The position numbers and the translations under genes are program-made. The notes beneath the pieces were generated by a model that had not been told where the DNA came from, did not search any database, and worked only from the letters and a program-made list of their open reading frames with translations. Shown piece by piece: positions 36,443 through 45,164 of a DNA stretch of 64,000 bases. Location: the NCBI GenBank assembly GCA_002502855.1, contig DAQK01000003.1, positions 7,264 through 71,263 of the forward strand. Reading direction: 5' to 3'. Each line of letters opens with the position of its first letter. Within the stretch, counting starts at the first letter, position 1. Source of the stretch: Methanobacterium sp. UBA279 (GTDB taxonomy: Archaea; Methanobacteriota; Methanobacteria; Methanobacteriales; Methanobacteriaceae).

Positions 36443-37540
36443 ATGGCAGCAAGCCAGAAAGAAATTATAGACGCATTCAAAACCGATTTAAAAGAATCTA
36501 TAAAAATAGATTTCTCACCAAAACTAAATGAACAGGGAATGAAGAGGGAAGGAACCGACAACGCCGCAGAATACATAATGAACACTGTCCAAGACGGATT
36601 CCTAAAACAAGCCGCATTAGACCTACCCAGTGCAGCTAATTTCTTCCCCATACAATTAGACCCTAACGTATACGACCAGAGCAGCCTATATGGGATAACA
36701 CCCCTCTTAACTTACCTGGAGAGTAAGGCGAGGAGAACAGCCGCATCCACCACCAAATTCAACTTCATTAAGTTAACCCAAGGATTCCAGGAAGAGTGGA
36801 TCACCCCAGAAGGCACGACTACTGGGACTGAATACGGTGCAACTGACCTGGGAGAAGCGCAGATATGCTACGAAGCAGTACCATTCGATCTGTCCGACCT
36901 GCTTGGTATTGGGCAGACTGTCGGAAGCCGTGCTCAGGTACTTGGATTTATACAGGAAACACTACGTGAAGGACTGGAGAAAGTCCTGATAACAGGTGAT
37001 AAAGGAACAGAAATGAGCCCCACCAATAAGTTTGACGGGTTATTTACCATAGCAGAAGAAAGTGGAATATACAAAGATAACGCCGGGGCGGAGATCACCC
37101 TGGAAGCCCTCCGAGGTGTGCATGCAGACCTCAGACAGCGGAAGAAAGGTTACGGAACCTTTGTCCTGACTGATGAATACACCCACGCCTCAATACAGAA
37201 AAATATGGCAGCCACTATCAGGAATGTGAACACCGTGGATAACATCATAGCGGGTGTAAACCCCACCGCATTCCAGACCAGCGCCGGACAATTACCTATC
37301 ATTGTATCCCCTTTCAGTCCCATGACCATGCCTGACCCTGAAGATGGAAGCAAACCCACAGATAGGAAAGCGGGGATATTCAATGAAAGGTTCATTAACA
37401 TACAAGACCTGATCACACCCTCATGGGTTGCCAAAGGCCGGACTAAACCATTAACCAGTGATGGCTGGATATTACAGGCTACTGTGATGTTCAACAACGT
37501 ACCATCAAAGACTGCTGCACTGTATAATATCGACTCCTAG
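36443..37540 (+). CDS. Major capsid protein, HK97 fold
   Basis: 365 residues. Position after protease-scaffold and the pattern of the sequence (KFNFIKLTQGFQEEWITPEG, LREGLEKVLITGDKGTE, GTFVLTDEYTHASIQKNM, LPIIVSPFSPMTMP) fit the HK97-like fold with P-domain spine helix and A-domain. GAGGTGATT precedes the ATG. Probably cleaved at its N-terminus by the upstream protease. Confidence 0.87.
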   Translation: MAASQKEIIDAFKTDLKESIKIDFSPKLNEQGMKREGTDNAAEYIMNTVQDGFLKQAALDLPSAANFFPIQLDPNVYDQSSLYGITPLLTYLESKARRTAASTTKFNFIKLTQGFQEEWITPEGTTTGTEYGATDLGEAQICYEAVPFDLSDLLGIGQTVGSRAQVLGFIQETLREGLEKVLITGDKGTEMSPTNKFDGLFTIAEESGIYKDNAGAEITLEALRGVHADLRQRKKGYGTFVLTDEYTHASIQKNMAATIRNVNTVDNIIAGVNPTAFQTSAGQLPIIVSPFSPMTMPDPEDGSKPTDRKAGIFNERFINIQDLITPSWVAKGRTKPLTSDGWILQATVMFNNVPSKTAALYNIDS

Positions 37541-37590
37541 AACAGGTAGTTGATATTTTTTCCTTATTTTTTAAAATGGAGGTTTTAATT

Positions 37591-37887
37591 ATGGTATTAA
37601 ACGATTTAGAGAAGGAAATGCTTAACACTATGAACCCCGCCGCAATGGAGACCCAACTAGGTGACAGGATCAATAGATTAGAACGGGAATTCCAGTCAAC
37701 CGAGCAAACCGGAACTGGTTCTGCGCAGGCAATAGCCCACGGTCTGGGAGTAGAGCCAAGGATAGTTATTATCTCCTTCTCTAGTATACCTGATGGTGGA
37801 GCCACATATACATATACTAAAGGTACTGCTAATGTGAATGTCACCGCCACGACTGGGGCTAAATACTTCGTATACGCAAAAGCCTAA
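37591..37887 (+). CDS. Capsid decoration or head fibre-like protein
   Basis: 98 residues. Helical N-terminus (MVLNDLEKEMLNTMNPAAME), then a beta domain with GSAQAIAHGLGVEPRIVIIS, a motif common in phage fibre and decoration proteins. The ATG at 37591 follows GGAGG; an ATG at 37576 overlaps that site. Located directly after the capsid gene. Confidence 0.65.
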   Translation: MVLNDLEKEMLNTMNPAAMETQLGDRINRLEREFQSTEQTGTGSAQAIAHGLGVEPRIVIISFSSIPDGGATYTYTKGTANVNVTATTGAKYFVYAKA

Positions 37888-37914
37888 AATTTTTTTGAGA
37901 AGGAGGGCCCAGGG

Positions 37915-38481
37915 ATGTATTTAAGTGTTGAATCCTTAACCACACGAGCCGAACGAAAAAACGTCGACCTCACCGAGTACACAGAAGAGGAGTTAGAGGA
38001 ACTCATCGAAGCCTGCCAACTCTTCATCGAGGAACAGACGGGCAGGATATTCGAGAAACGAACAGTTACGGAACGTTTCAACCGTTTCAGTGGAACCCGT
38101 TTACAAATGAAATATTACCCGGTGCTTAGTGTGGAGAGCTTAACCATCGATGAAACCGGCGTATCATGGTACCTTAAGGACCCGGATCTGGGTATTATAC
38201 TCTTTGACACACCGATTTATGGTGAGGGACATTTTAACTTGAATAATATTATGGTTCAATACACTACCTGCCCATTCCTAGAGGACCCGGATAAAGTACA
38301 CCCAACCGCCCGGAGGCTCGTCGCGGATCTGTGTCTTCAGGAACTCCTTAAAAGCCCGGGTGGAAAAGAATTAGCAAGTGTCAAAGAAGGCGATCTTGCA
38401 GAGACTTATACGAATGTTGATTGGGTGGAGAAACGCATTGAACAACTGAAACGCCCCATATTTGCAACAATCCCTGGGTGA
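37915..38481 (+). CDS. Head-tail connector (gp6-like adaptor)
   Basis: 188 residues, helical bundle pattern of HK97 gp6/SPP1 gp15 adaptors: YTEEELEELIEACQLFIEEQ near the start and a C-terminal helix with ARRLVADLCLQELLKSPGGK. It forms a ring below the portal. GGAGGG precedes the ATG. Overlaps the next gene region closely. Confidence 0.75.
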   Translation: MYLSVESLTTRAERKNVDLTEYTEEELEELIEACQLFIEEQTGRIFEKRTVTERFNRFSGTRLQMKYYPVLSVESLTIDETGVSWYLKDPDLGIILFDTPIYGEGHFNLNNIMVQYTTCPFLEDPDKVHPTARRLVADLCLQELLKSPGGKELASVKEGDLAETYTNVDWVEKRIEQLKRPIFATIPG

Positions 38482-38486
38482 ACCCT

Positions 38487-38840
38487 ATGGCTATACGGTA
38501 CAAGAAGGACACAATCACCTTCTATGATGAAGTCCAAGACGCGGAACGGTGCGGAGTTGATCAGTACGGCAAAGCCCAGAAATGCTCATTAGAGTTAAGC
38601 ACGGTGAAGGGTGATTTCCAACCCATGAGCCCATCAGAGCAGCTCCGGGAGTTCGGAAGCATAGTACAAGGATCCTACAAATTATACCTCGACCCTGATG
38701 TGGAGATACTACCTAATTATAAGGTGGCTGTTGAAGGTTACGACAGGAAATTCCAGGTACGTGGAACACCAATGAAATACACAGCCCTGATACCACATAT
38801 TAAAGTCATCCTAGTAGAGGAAGGATTTGATCCCGAATGA
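38487..38840 (+). CDS. Head closure (stopper-like) protein
   Basis: 117 residues starting MAIRYKKDTITFYDEV. Beta-barrel pattern and place in the order fit SPP1 gp16/HK97 gp7-like stoppers. GGTGAA lies just before the ATG at 38487. The stop overlaps the next ATG by four bases. Confidence 0.65.
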   Translation: MAIRYKKDTITFYDEVQDAERCGVDQYGKAQKCSLELSTVKGDFQPMSPSEQLREFGSIVQGSYKLYLDPDVEILPNYKVAVEGYDRKFQVRGTPMKYTALIPHIKVILVEEGFDPE

Positions 38841-39325
38841 CAGTCCTGGAGATTAAACTAACACCCGGAGCGCGTAAACTCCTAGAAGGCAAACATGACA
38901 TACAGAAAGGAATCTTATCCCCATCTTTGGATCGGATTGCTGACAAAACAGTAACTATCATTAAAAAACCAGGGATGGCGCCCAGGGATGAAGGTCACTT
39001 CGCTTCTCGTCACCAGGCAGATAAGTCACAACCCCTCCGGAAAAAAATCATTAACCCTGTCCGTGTCGAAGATGGAAGGTACTTATGGACGTATATTGTG
39101 AATGGGCACATGGTTTTAACCACCGAAAAGGCCCGTAGATGGTGGTTCTGGCACTTAAAAAATGAACTAGGTGGAAAATACACTCGTAAAACACCCGGTA
39201 AAGCCAGTGGCTACGTACCACCAGACAGGTATCCTACCCGGGCGGTAGCTGAACTAGTTAACAGTGGTCATGTAGATAAGATTGTCCTGGAAGAGTTCAG
39301 GCGATACTTCCATGGAGGCCAATAA
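38837..39325 (+). CDS. Neck or tail-completion protein (HK97 gp10-like)
   Basis: 162 residues beginning MTVLEIKLTPGARKLLEGKH. Place between stopper and tail terminator fits the gp10-like group; a basic, aromatic middle (TTEKARRWWFWHLKNELGGK) is notable. Start overlaps the previous stop. Confidence 0.6.
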   Translation: MTVLEIKLTPGARKLLEGKHDIQKGILSPSLDRIADKTVTIIKKPGMAPRDEGHFASRHQADKSQPLRKKIINPVRVEDGRYLWTYIVNGHMVLTTEKARRWWFWHLKNELGGKYTRKTPGKASGYVPPDRYPTRAVAELVNSGHVDKIVLEEFRRYFHGGQ

Positions 39326-39327
39326 TT

Positions 39328-40035
39328 ATGGCAATTCCCATTAAATTGTTAATGATAAGGCTCCTCGATGGAAGAATAACTATCAATGAGGAACCAGTTG
39401 AGGTCCTAACCGAGTTCGCCCCGAAGCCAGAGTTAAATTGTATCACAATGAACGCCGACCCAGCCTTGAATAGTAAATCCACTTTTCATTATTACCGGAA
39501 AACTAAGTTAAACCCAGGGGACCCGGGTTATGATCCAGATAATCCTGACATGATGTATGTTACTCGGAAGGTCCGGTGGGATGTTTATGAGGATTCGGTG
39601 TCGTTGCATGTATGGGCGAAGACGAATGAGATACGGGATCACCTGGTGATGCAAGTGGATAAAATAGTCACAGAAGCAAAGATGCACCATTACCAGTACT
39701 GCAGCAAATACAACCACATCACAGGAGTTTGCATCACAACCGAACAACAGTGTGATGCAGTTTCCCGGGATGGGGTACATAGTATTGAAGGTAGATGTCC
39801 CTACCCAGATATTGTGGATCCTGAAAGTCCACACTACCGCAACCCAAGGACCTATTTCCAGGAGACGGGTATTCGAGTAGAAAGTCTAATTTCACGTGGC
39901 GCGACCAATGTTGACCAACTAGATCTTGTCCCTGAAGTTTACCATACAGCGATTAATTTTGATTACACACTGGATAAGGAGACAGTGGTGGATGTAAGCC
40001 CATTACTCAATGTTACTGTTAATAAAATAAACTAA
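39328..40035 (+). CDS. Tail terminator-like protein with Cys-rich insertion
   Basis: 235 residues. The gene order (connector, stopper, gp10-like, this, sheath) points to the tail terminator. MYVTRKVRWDVYEDSVSLHV is a beta pattern seen there. A Cys/His-rich insertion (YCSKYNHITGVCITTEQQ, then CDAV and RCPYPDI) may bind zinc and is unusual for the family. Confidence 0.55.
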   Translation: MAIPIKLLMIRLLDGRITINEEPVEVLTEFAPKPELNCITMNADPALNSKSTFHYYRKTKLNPGDPGYDPDNPDMMYVTRKVRWDVYEDSVSLHVWAKTNEIRDHLVMQVDKIVTEAKMHHYQYCSKYNHITGVCITTEQQCDAVSRDGVHSIEGRCPYPDIVDPESPHYRNPRTYFQETGIRVESLISRGATNVDQLDLVPEVYHTAINFDYTLDKETVVDVSPLLNVTVNKIN

Positions 40036-40060
40036 TTTTTTTATAAATGGAGGTGAATCC

Positions 40061-40294
40061 ATGCCTAGAAAGAAGGAAGCTGAAAAACCAGCACCACCAG
40101 AACCGATTGAACCACTCCTATCCATACCTGAACTACAGGAAAAGGTAGGAGTTTCTGATTTTGTTTTAATCGCATATCTCTCATCAACAAAACAGCTTAA
40201 AAAGTATAGGGAATATCCTAATGAGAAGATAATGACATTAAAAGAGTTTAAAACTGATTTAAATCAATATAAAAGGAAAAAAATAAAAACATGA
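40061..40294 (+). CDS. Small protein before the sheath gene (77 aa)
   Basis: Begins MPRKKEAEKPAPPEPIEPLL, a proline-rich lead, then a small helical domain (LQEKVGVSDFVLIAYLSSTK). Similar short proteins precede sheath genes in Mu-like and Bacillus phages, but sequence identity was not recognised. GGAGGTGA precedes the ATG. Confidence 0.6.
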   Translation: MPRKKEAEKPAPPEPIEPLLSIPELQEKVGVSDFVLIAYLSSTKQLKKYREYPNEKIMTLKEFKTDLNQYKRKKIKT

Positions 40295-40306
40295 GGTGAA
40301 TTGATA

Positions 40307-41428
40307 ATGGCAAATATACCCACGATCGTAGTAAACGATCAAAGCGAAAGCGAACCCATATACCCCAACCGCGAGGTGGGGAAACCAGTCCTAATAATTG
40401 GAGATGCAGGTTTCACAGGTGACAACACAAAAATATACACATTCAACAACTACAACCAAGCACGACAAGACCACACAACCACTGAAGGAATAGGACCAGA
40501 ACCCGAGGACTGGATAGACAACCCACTATTACAAGCTGTAAAAGACGTCTTCAGTGAAGGAGGAATAAGAAGCTTCACAGATGAGGGAGGCATAGACACA
40601 GTATACGCAATTAACATCGGACCCGCAGCAACCGTAACAGACTACGAAGAAGCAATCGAGACAAGTGAAACAATAAAAGGCGAAACAGTAGAACTATACC
40701 CCGGATTAAGCGATGCTGCTATCATAACTGCAATACTACCCCACCTGAACAGCCTTGAAAAAACAGGAAATGACCGAATAGCAGTATTCACAGCACCCCC
40801 TGAAACCACCAAAGCAGACCTATTACTAATAAGTAGTTCAGAAGAAGGAGGAGCCGAAATAAGAAACAGCAAAGCAGCATTCCACACCAACCCCGCGATG
40901 CAAGCAGCCCTCGCAGCTAAGATCGCACGGACACCATACTACCTAGACCCCGCACTCGGAAAATACAGAAGTAAAAATAATTCAGACCTACAATACTGGA
41001 ATAAAGAAGACCTCGACGACCTGGTAGGCGCAGGACTCATCGCAGACTGGATCGGACCCGACGGCATAGAACCATGCATGGCAGTCAGCACCGGATACGC
41101 AGAACTAAACGGCGAACGAAGAGTAGACGGCCTATTACATCACAAACTCAACGTGAACCACCAAACCGCTGAATTAATTAAAATTGTTAAAAGGTTCGTG
41201 AAAAAGAATAACACATTAACCGCCCGAGAAAACGCAGAACAAGGATGCATATCACATCTTGAAAACGAGAAACTAAACGAAAGACTCGAAGACTATGTTT
41301 TCAGTCTAGAAGCCCCTGATGCTTATACGTTAAAAATCATTGCGGACTTCCGCCCAATAGGCGCAACCTACTATATAAACATAACCAGAACAATTAAAAC
41401 ACCAACCGGAACCGTAGAGGAGGCCTAA
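40307..41428 (+). CDS. Contractile tail sheath protein
   Basis: 373 residues. N-terminal region with REVGKPVLIIGDAGFTGDN and GIRSFTDEGGIDTVYAINIG, a middle with NDRIAVFTAPPETT, and a C-terminal domain ending YTLKIIADFRPIGATYYINI, the shape of the conserved sheath C-terminus that interlocks subunits. Followed by a tube gene, and baseplate J is present downstream, which together indicate a contractile tail. The ATG at 40307 follows GAGGTGA. Confidence 0.78.
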   Translation: MANIPTIVVNDQSESEPIYPNREVGKPVLIIGDAGFTGDNTKIYTFNNYNQARQDHTTTEGIGPEPEDWIDNPLLQAVKDVFSEGGIRSFTDEGGIDTVYAINIGPAATVTDYEEAIETSETIKGETVELYPGLSDAAIITAILPHLNSLEKTGNDRIAVFTAPPETTKADLLLISSSEEGGAEIRNSKAAFHTNPAMQAALAAKIARTPYYLDPALGKYRSKNNSDLQYWNKEDLDDLVGAGLIADWIGPDGIEPCMAVSTGYAELNGERRVDGLLHHKLNVNHQTAELIKIVKRFVKKNNTLTARENAEQGCISHLENEKLNERLEDYVFSLEAPDAYTLKIIADFRPIGATYYINITRTIKTPTGTVEEA

Positions 41429-41432
41429 TAGT

Positions 41433-41870
41433 ATGGTAGATACTGTACAACATTTTGATGTATTTGAACTCCACGTGCAAAACACCAGACGCACAGGCGT
41501 AATAGTATGCGATGGAATAGACATTAAAATTAAAAAGAACAAAACACGTATTAAAGCAGGCCACACCACCAAAGCAATAGGTAAAATAAACGGTGATGAG
41601 GAAATAGATTTCAACCTCCTAGCCGCTAAGGACCAACCTATAATCGACGAATTAATCAAAGACGATGACGACGGAATACTAACCACATTCACAGGCATAG
41701 GCAAATTAGGAAACACCGGAACACCCGCCGCGGTTATGAGACTGGACGGTGCTTGGTTCACCGAATATGACCCAAAATACGAATCCAAAAAAGAAGTAGC
41801 TCTGACAGTTAATGGTGGTGCTCTACTTTTCACCAAAATCAAGACTCAGTTCCCCACACTAAAAACATAA
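41433..41870 (+). CDS. Tail tube protein
   Basis: 145 residues directly after the sheath gene. Beta-rich (FDVFELHVQNTRRTGVIVCD, TTKAIGKINGDEEIDFNLLA) with the length and place of the Mu/T4-type tube protein. It forms the inner tube that passes DNA on contraction. Confidence 0.75.
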   Translation: MVDTVQHFDVFELHVQNTRRTGVIVCDGIDIKIKKNKTRIKAGHTTKAIGKINGDEEIDFNLLAAKDQPIIDELIKDDDDGILTTFTGIGKLGNTGTPAAVMRLDGAWFTEYDPKYESKKEVALTVNGGALLFTKIKTQFPTLKT

Positions 41871-41894
41871 AACCTCTTTTATTTCTTTTTTTTA

Positions 41895-42131
41895 TGGAGT
41901 AAAAAAGAAGGAATAATAAGCTTATTCAGTCAATTTAAAAATGCGTCCGGACAGATTGTTGACCCGGCGAATCAGGAACATATCACAAATCTATCAAACG
42001 CATTAGGACAACTCATAGAAGACATACCAGAACTCCGAGGAATCAGTTTTGACGATTACTGGTAATTCGCATTATACACAGAATACTTCAGCAACGTATA
42101 CGAATTAGACTTCAAAGAAAATAGATGTTAA
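41895..42131 (+). pseudogene. Remnant of a small tail gene (start lost, internal stop)
   Basis: An open frame reads SKKEGIISLFSQFKNASGQI and continues to DDYW, a TAA at 42063, then FALYTEYFSNVYELDFKENR and a second stop at 42129. No start codon fits. ATGGAGT at 41894 would give MSKKEG... if one G were removed. The peptide looks like a real protein, so the gene is probably decayed. Its place after the tube fits a small tail-assembly gene. Confidence 0.6.
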
Positions 42132-42143
42132 GGTGAAAATAAA

Positions 42144-42755
42144 ATGGAAATTCACACTGGCGAGACCTACACAGCCACCAAAACCATAAAACTCGATGAT
42201 GGAGAATACACCGACCCCGACACCATCACAATCACAATCACCAATCCAGATGGCACACTATTAGTCAATGAAGCCATACCAACCCGTACCGATGTGGGGA
42301 GGTACAGTTACGACTTCACCGCCCCAGAACTAATCGGAACATACACCTTAAAATGGGAGATGGTGATTGAAGACGAGGAATTTCAAGTATCAGAAACACT
42401 CGTAGTCAGACCAAGTATTGATACATTAATCACCACGTTCAACGCGAAACTGATTTCAGAAGATGATACATTCAAAAAAGGCACACATGGCCAAACAATA
42501 GTTTTCCAACTCCTAAAACAAGAAAACACCCCTATCAATTTAGAATCTGGAATAGTTAAGTTAATCCTCAAAAAAGGGGAGTTACGTAAAGAGTTTGAGA
42601 TGAGTATATTTGATAGTGAGGAGGGAACTGTCTATTACACATTCCTGGAGGGGGATTTAAGCTTATCTGGGATGTTAAATGTGGAAATACAGATAACTGG
42701 GACAGATAAGAAGATTATATCTGAAAATAGCGTTAAAATCAAAATCTTAAGATAA
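42144..42755 (+). CDS. Two-domain Ig-like tail protein (BppU-like)
   Basis: 203 residues. The first domain has an Ig-like pattern (TITITITNPDGTLLVNEAIP, GTYTLKWEM). The second (GQTIVFQLLKQENTPINLES) resembles the N-terminal domain of baseplate protein BppU. AAGGTGAAAAT precedes the ATG. Likely a virion surface or accessory tail protein; the exact role is not shown. Confidence 0.65.
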   Translation: MEIHTGETYTATKTIKLDDGEYTDPDTITITITNPDGTLLVNEAIPTRTDVGRYSYDFTAPELIGTYTLKWEMVIEDEEFQVSETLVVRPSIDTLITTFNAKLISEDDTFKKGTHGQTIVFQLLKQENTPINLESGIVKLILKKGELRKEFEMSIFDSEEGTVYYTFLEGDLSLSGMLNVEIQITGTDKKIISENSVKIKILR

Positions 42756-42787
42756 AAAAAGGACTTTTTTATGAGGTGTAAAAACAT

Positions 42788-43471
42788 ATGACTAAAGCAG
42801 AAGACAAAATAATCTATAATGATGGTATAACGGATGAGATGAGGGAGAACAGCCCCTTCCCCATACCTGAAATTGATTATGAACAGATAGCCCAGGAAGC
42901 CGCTGAACGTGACAGGGAAATTTACCAGCCCCAACGAGAAGAACAAGCTAAGGAGTTCTTGGAGAACTTTGATGAAGTTATTGATAGTGAAAAACAATTC
43001 CTGGATCTATTCAACCCTGACAGGTACAAATTCAACATGACCTATGGACCACCAGGTGAACGGAAACTCTTCAAACTAGAATTAATACCCGTGGATGATC
43101 AGGACTTATCCTATATCGATATGGATATGAGCATCTATGAAGACTTAAACACCAAGGAACGGAAGGTACTTGATAAATACTATGAAGGTGAAGGAAAGCT
43201 AACTAAACGTGAACAGGCAGTATTTGATGAAATACAACAGAAAGAGAAAATTAAGCAGACACGAGAAGTAAATAATATGCTCTGCACACTCCTTGCTAAT
43301 CATCTGACTTGGCCTAATCACAAAGTCCACACCCTGGAGGAGAGGATCGTTTTCTGGAAACATGCACCCTTCGACTTCCGAACATACCTAGGAAACAAAG
43401 CACTGGAAATCTTAGGACTCGACAACCGAAACAGTGTAGTATTTTTTCGATCGGATAATACGGAGCATTGA
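42788..43471 (+). CDS. Tail assembly chaperone, short form
   Basis: 227 residues, acidic and helical, located between tube and tape measure where contractile and long-tailed viruses encode their frameshifted tail chaperone. The product of normal decoding ends VVFFRSDNTEH. GAGGTG precedes the ATG. At ATTTTTTC (43441-43448) a +1 or -2 shift would add the 65-residue extension encoded at 43449-43646. Confidence 0.7.
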   Translation: MTKAEDKIIYNDGITDEMRENSPFPIPEIDYEQIAQEAAERDREIYQPQREEQAKEFLENFDEVIDSEKQFLDLFNPDRYKFNMTYGPPGERKLFKLELIPVDDQDLSYIDMDMSIYEDLNTKERKVLDKYYEGEGKLTKREQAVFDEIQQKEKIKQTREVNNMLCTLLANHLTWPNHKVHTLEERIVFWKHAPFDFRTYLGNKALEILGLDNRNSVVFFRSDNTEH

Positions 43472-43646
43472 TGGAAAAATCATCAAAAGAATCTTCGAAG
43501 GCAGCAGCGGCAAGTATACACCCGAGTACATCCTAAAACACAAACATCACCCCACCATCCGCTACCTGTGGAGAATGTACTACCAGGAAATCCTAGACGA
43601 AGCCGAAGAAGCAGAACGAATACAAAACGAGATAAACAACATGTAA
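43449..43646 (+). CDS. Tail assembly chaperone extension, reached by frameshift
   Basis: This frame has no start codon near its beginning and is closed just upstream by TAG at 43437. It encodes DRIIRSIDGKIIKRIFEGSS, then YILKHKHHPTIRYLWRMYYQ and an acidic helix, clearly protein-like. It overlaps the upstream gene only from 43440 to 43471, which contains TTT TTT C: Phe-tRNA on TTT (43445-43447) can re-pair with TTC (43446-43448). The fused product would have 285 residues. Confidence 0.75.
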   Translation, partial: DRIIRSIDGKIIKRIFEGSSGKYTPEYILKHKHHPTIRYLWRMYYQEILDEAEEAERIQNEINNM

Positions 43647-43662
43647 AAAAGGGTTATTTTTT

Positions 43663-44061
43663 TTACCAGATAGCCCCAGTCATTGCATCTATGTCAACAC
43701 CACCCTCAACTACTCCTGTCTTTTTATCAAATACGGCGACATGCCAGTATGGATGGCTGCCTTCATGGTAATATGCTTTGAAGTTCCACGCTCTTGGATC
43801 AAATCCACAATCATTTATAGCAATGTTTATGGCTTCTGACTCAGTTATAAGTGGGTCCTGACTGGATGTTTCTTCCTCTGGTTGACTTGTGTCAGCTTGT
43901 GTTTCAGTGCTGTTCGCTGTAATATTATCCTCTGTAACCGTGGTATTATTAGCCACAACAGGAGCGGCCAAATAGCCTTGTAAGATAAAACCAGCCATAA
44001 CACCAGTAACAGCCACCAAAGCAATTATAACCATGATTAAAATCTTCACCGGCTTATCCAT
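43663..44061 (-). CDS. Membrane-anchored PepSY-like protein (cargo gene)
   Basis: 132 residues. One N-terminal membrane segment (ILIMVIIALVAVTGVMAGFI), a Thr/Glu-rich linker, then an extracellular domain with ITESEAINIAINDCGFDPRA and YWHVAVFDKKTGVVEGGVDI, the strand-helix pattern of PepSY domains. AAGGTG precedes the ATG at 44061. It opposes the surrounding tail genes and so is probably expressed in the lysogen. Confidence 0.65.
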   Translation of the reverse strand: MDKPVKILIMVIIALVAVTGVMAGFILQGYLAAPVVANNTTVTEDNITANSTETQADTSQPEEETSSQDPLITESEAINIAINDCGFDPRAWNFKAYYHEGSHPYWHVAVFDKKTGVVEGGVDIDAMTGAIW

Positions 44062-44073
44062 CACGACACCTTT

Positions 44074-44538
44074 TTATTTGGATTGGAATGTTTCAAGAAT
44101 CTTTTGCAATCCTTCGTTATCTTTACTATTACCTCTAACATACAATTCTTTATTATCTGGAAGATCTATGGCATAAGCGAACCAATCATCCTCCGATACA
44201 AACCGGTACGTTTTATTTCCTATTGTTTTAGATTCATAGTTAGCACTGTCAAAAATACGGCCAATATATACCTCTTCACCAGTGTGTACATCTTCACTAA
44301 CTATATCATATATCTGGACCCGTACCTCACCATTCGAAGAATTGAAGTAAACACCACTAGAATCTGTACTTTCATAATCAATTACCCAACTATCAGGATA
44401 ATCAAAAGACATTAACGAATTATTATACGTTTTAAAACTCGAATAACTCGTTTCAGTATCTGAAGTACAACCACTAATTGTCACTGCTAAAATTAATATC
44501 CCTAAAACCATTAAAAACGATGTAAATTTCTTCATCAT
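44074..44538 (-). CDS. PsbP-like lipoprotein (cargo gene)
   Basis: 154 residues with a lipoprotein signal: hydrophobic stretch followed by TISGCTSD. The mature part (YNNSLMSFDYPDSWVIDYES, GLQKILETFQS) matches small archaeal PsbP/PsbP-like secreted lipoproteins. It would sit on the outer face of the membrane. GGGGGAA precedes the ATG. A surface role such as blocking related viruses is inference from position. Confidence 0.7.
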   Translation of the reverse strand: MMKKFTSFLMVLGILILAVTISGCTSDTETSYSSFKTYNNSLMSFDYPDSWVIDYESTDSSGVYFNSSNGEVRVQIYDIVSEDVHTGEEVYIGRIFDSANYESKTIGNKTYRFVSEDDWFAYAIDLPDNKELYVRGNSKDNEGLQKILETFQSK

Positions 44539-44569
44539 TTATTATTCCCCCTTTTACAAAATGTGTTCC

Positions 44570-44764
44570 TTATAATATACCTTGGAACACTGTGAAAGCA
44601 ACATAGGACAGTATAACAAGAACGACGAGAACTAGAATGGTTGTTAAAGCAGGGTTAGTTTCTTTGTTTTCAGTCGATTTAATTTGTTTATTTAGAGATG
44701 CCCCACATTTCTGACAGTACTTAGCATCATCAGGGTTTAACGCCCCACATTTGCACTTAACCAT
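44570..44764 (-). CDS. Zinc-ribbon membrane protein A (cargo gene)
   Basis: 64 residues. Zinc ribbon MVKCKCGALNPDDAKYCQKC followed by one membrane segment (LTTILVLVVLVILSYVAFTV). Close in its first 25 residues to the next gene, so the two probably arose by duplication. Start at 44764 is chosen by comparison with its paralogue. Confidence 0.65.
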   Translation of the reverse strand: MVKCKCGALNPDDAKYCQKCGASLNKQIKSTENKETNPALTTILVLVVLVILSYVAFTVFQGIL

Positions 44765-44777
44765 ATTATTTACCAAT

Positions 44778-45065
44778 TCAAATAATTATGTTAATTATTA
44801 AAGCGAATAAGAATATTACAACAGAGAACAGTATTAAGAATTTTCCCCGTTTTTTAGCAAATTCTTCCGGACGAGTCCACATATATAATCCGATACCAAC
44901 TGTTAAAATAAGTAATGGAGCATATATGAATCCTAAAAAAACTCCAGCAACACCCAATAAACTTAAGTTTTGATATTTACTTGGATATTCCTTTAATTCT
45001 ACCCCACATTCTTGACAATATTTAGCATTATCCGGATTTATAGATCCACATTCACATTTAATCAT
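44778..45065 (-). CDS. Zinc-ribbon membrane protein B (cargo gene)
   Basis: 95 residues. MIKCECGSINPDNAKYCQEC ribbon, then two membrane segments (GVAGVFLGFIYAPLLILTVG and FLILFSVVIFLFALIINIII). GGTGAAAATT precedes the ATG at 45065. First gene of the four-gene reverse cassette. Such proteins are widespread in the host group, which suggests transfer from a host. Confidence 0.65.
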   Translation of the reverse strand: MIKCECGSINPDNAKYCQECGVELKEYPSKYQNLSLLGVAGVFLGFIYAPLLILTVGIGLYMWTRPEEFAKKRGKFLILFSVVIFLFALIINIII

Positions 45066-45164
45066 AATTTTCACCTTGATTAATTTATTTAGCTTTCTTA
45101 TTATTTATCCTTTTTTAAAGCCCCCTCCCAATATCCACAAGTTAAATTGATATATCCCCATTTT

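Noticed and set aside
42063..42065. TAA readthrough or pyrrolysine in the 41.9 kb gene
   Set aside because: Pyrrolysine uses TAG, not TAA, and the gene also lacks a start, so decay is simpler.
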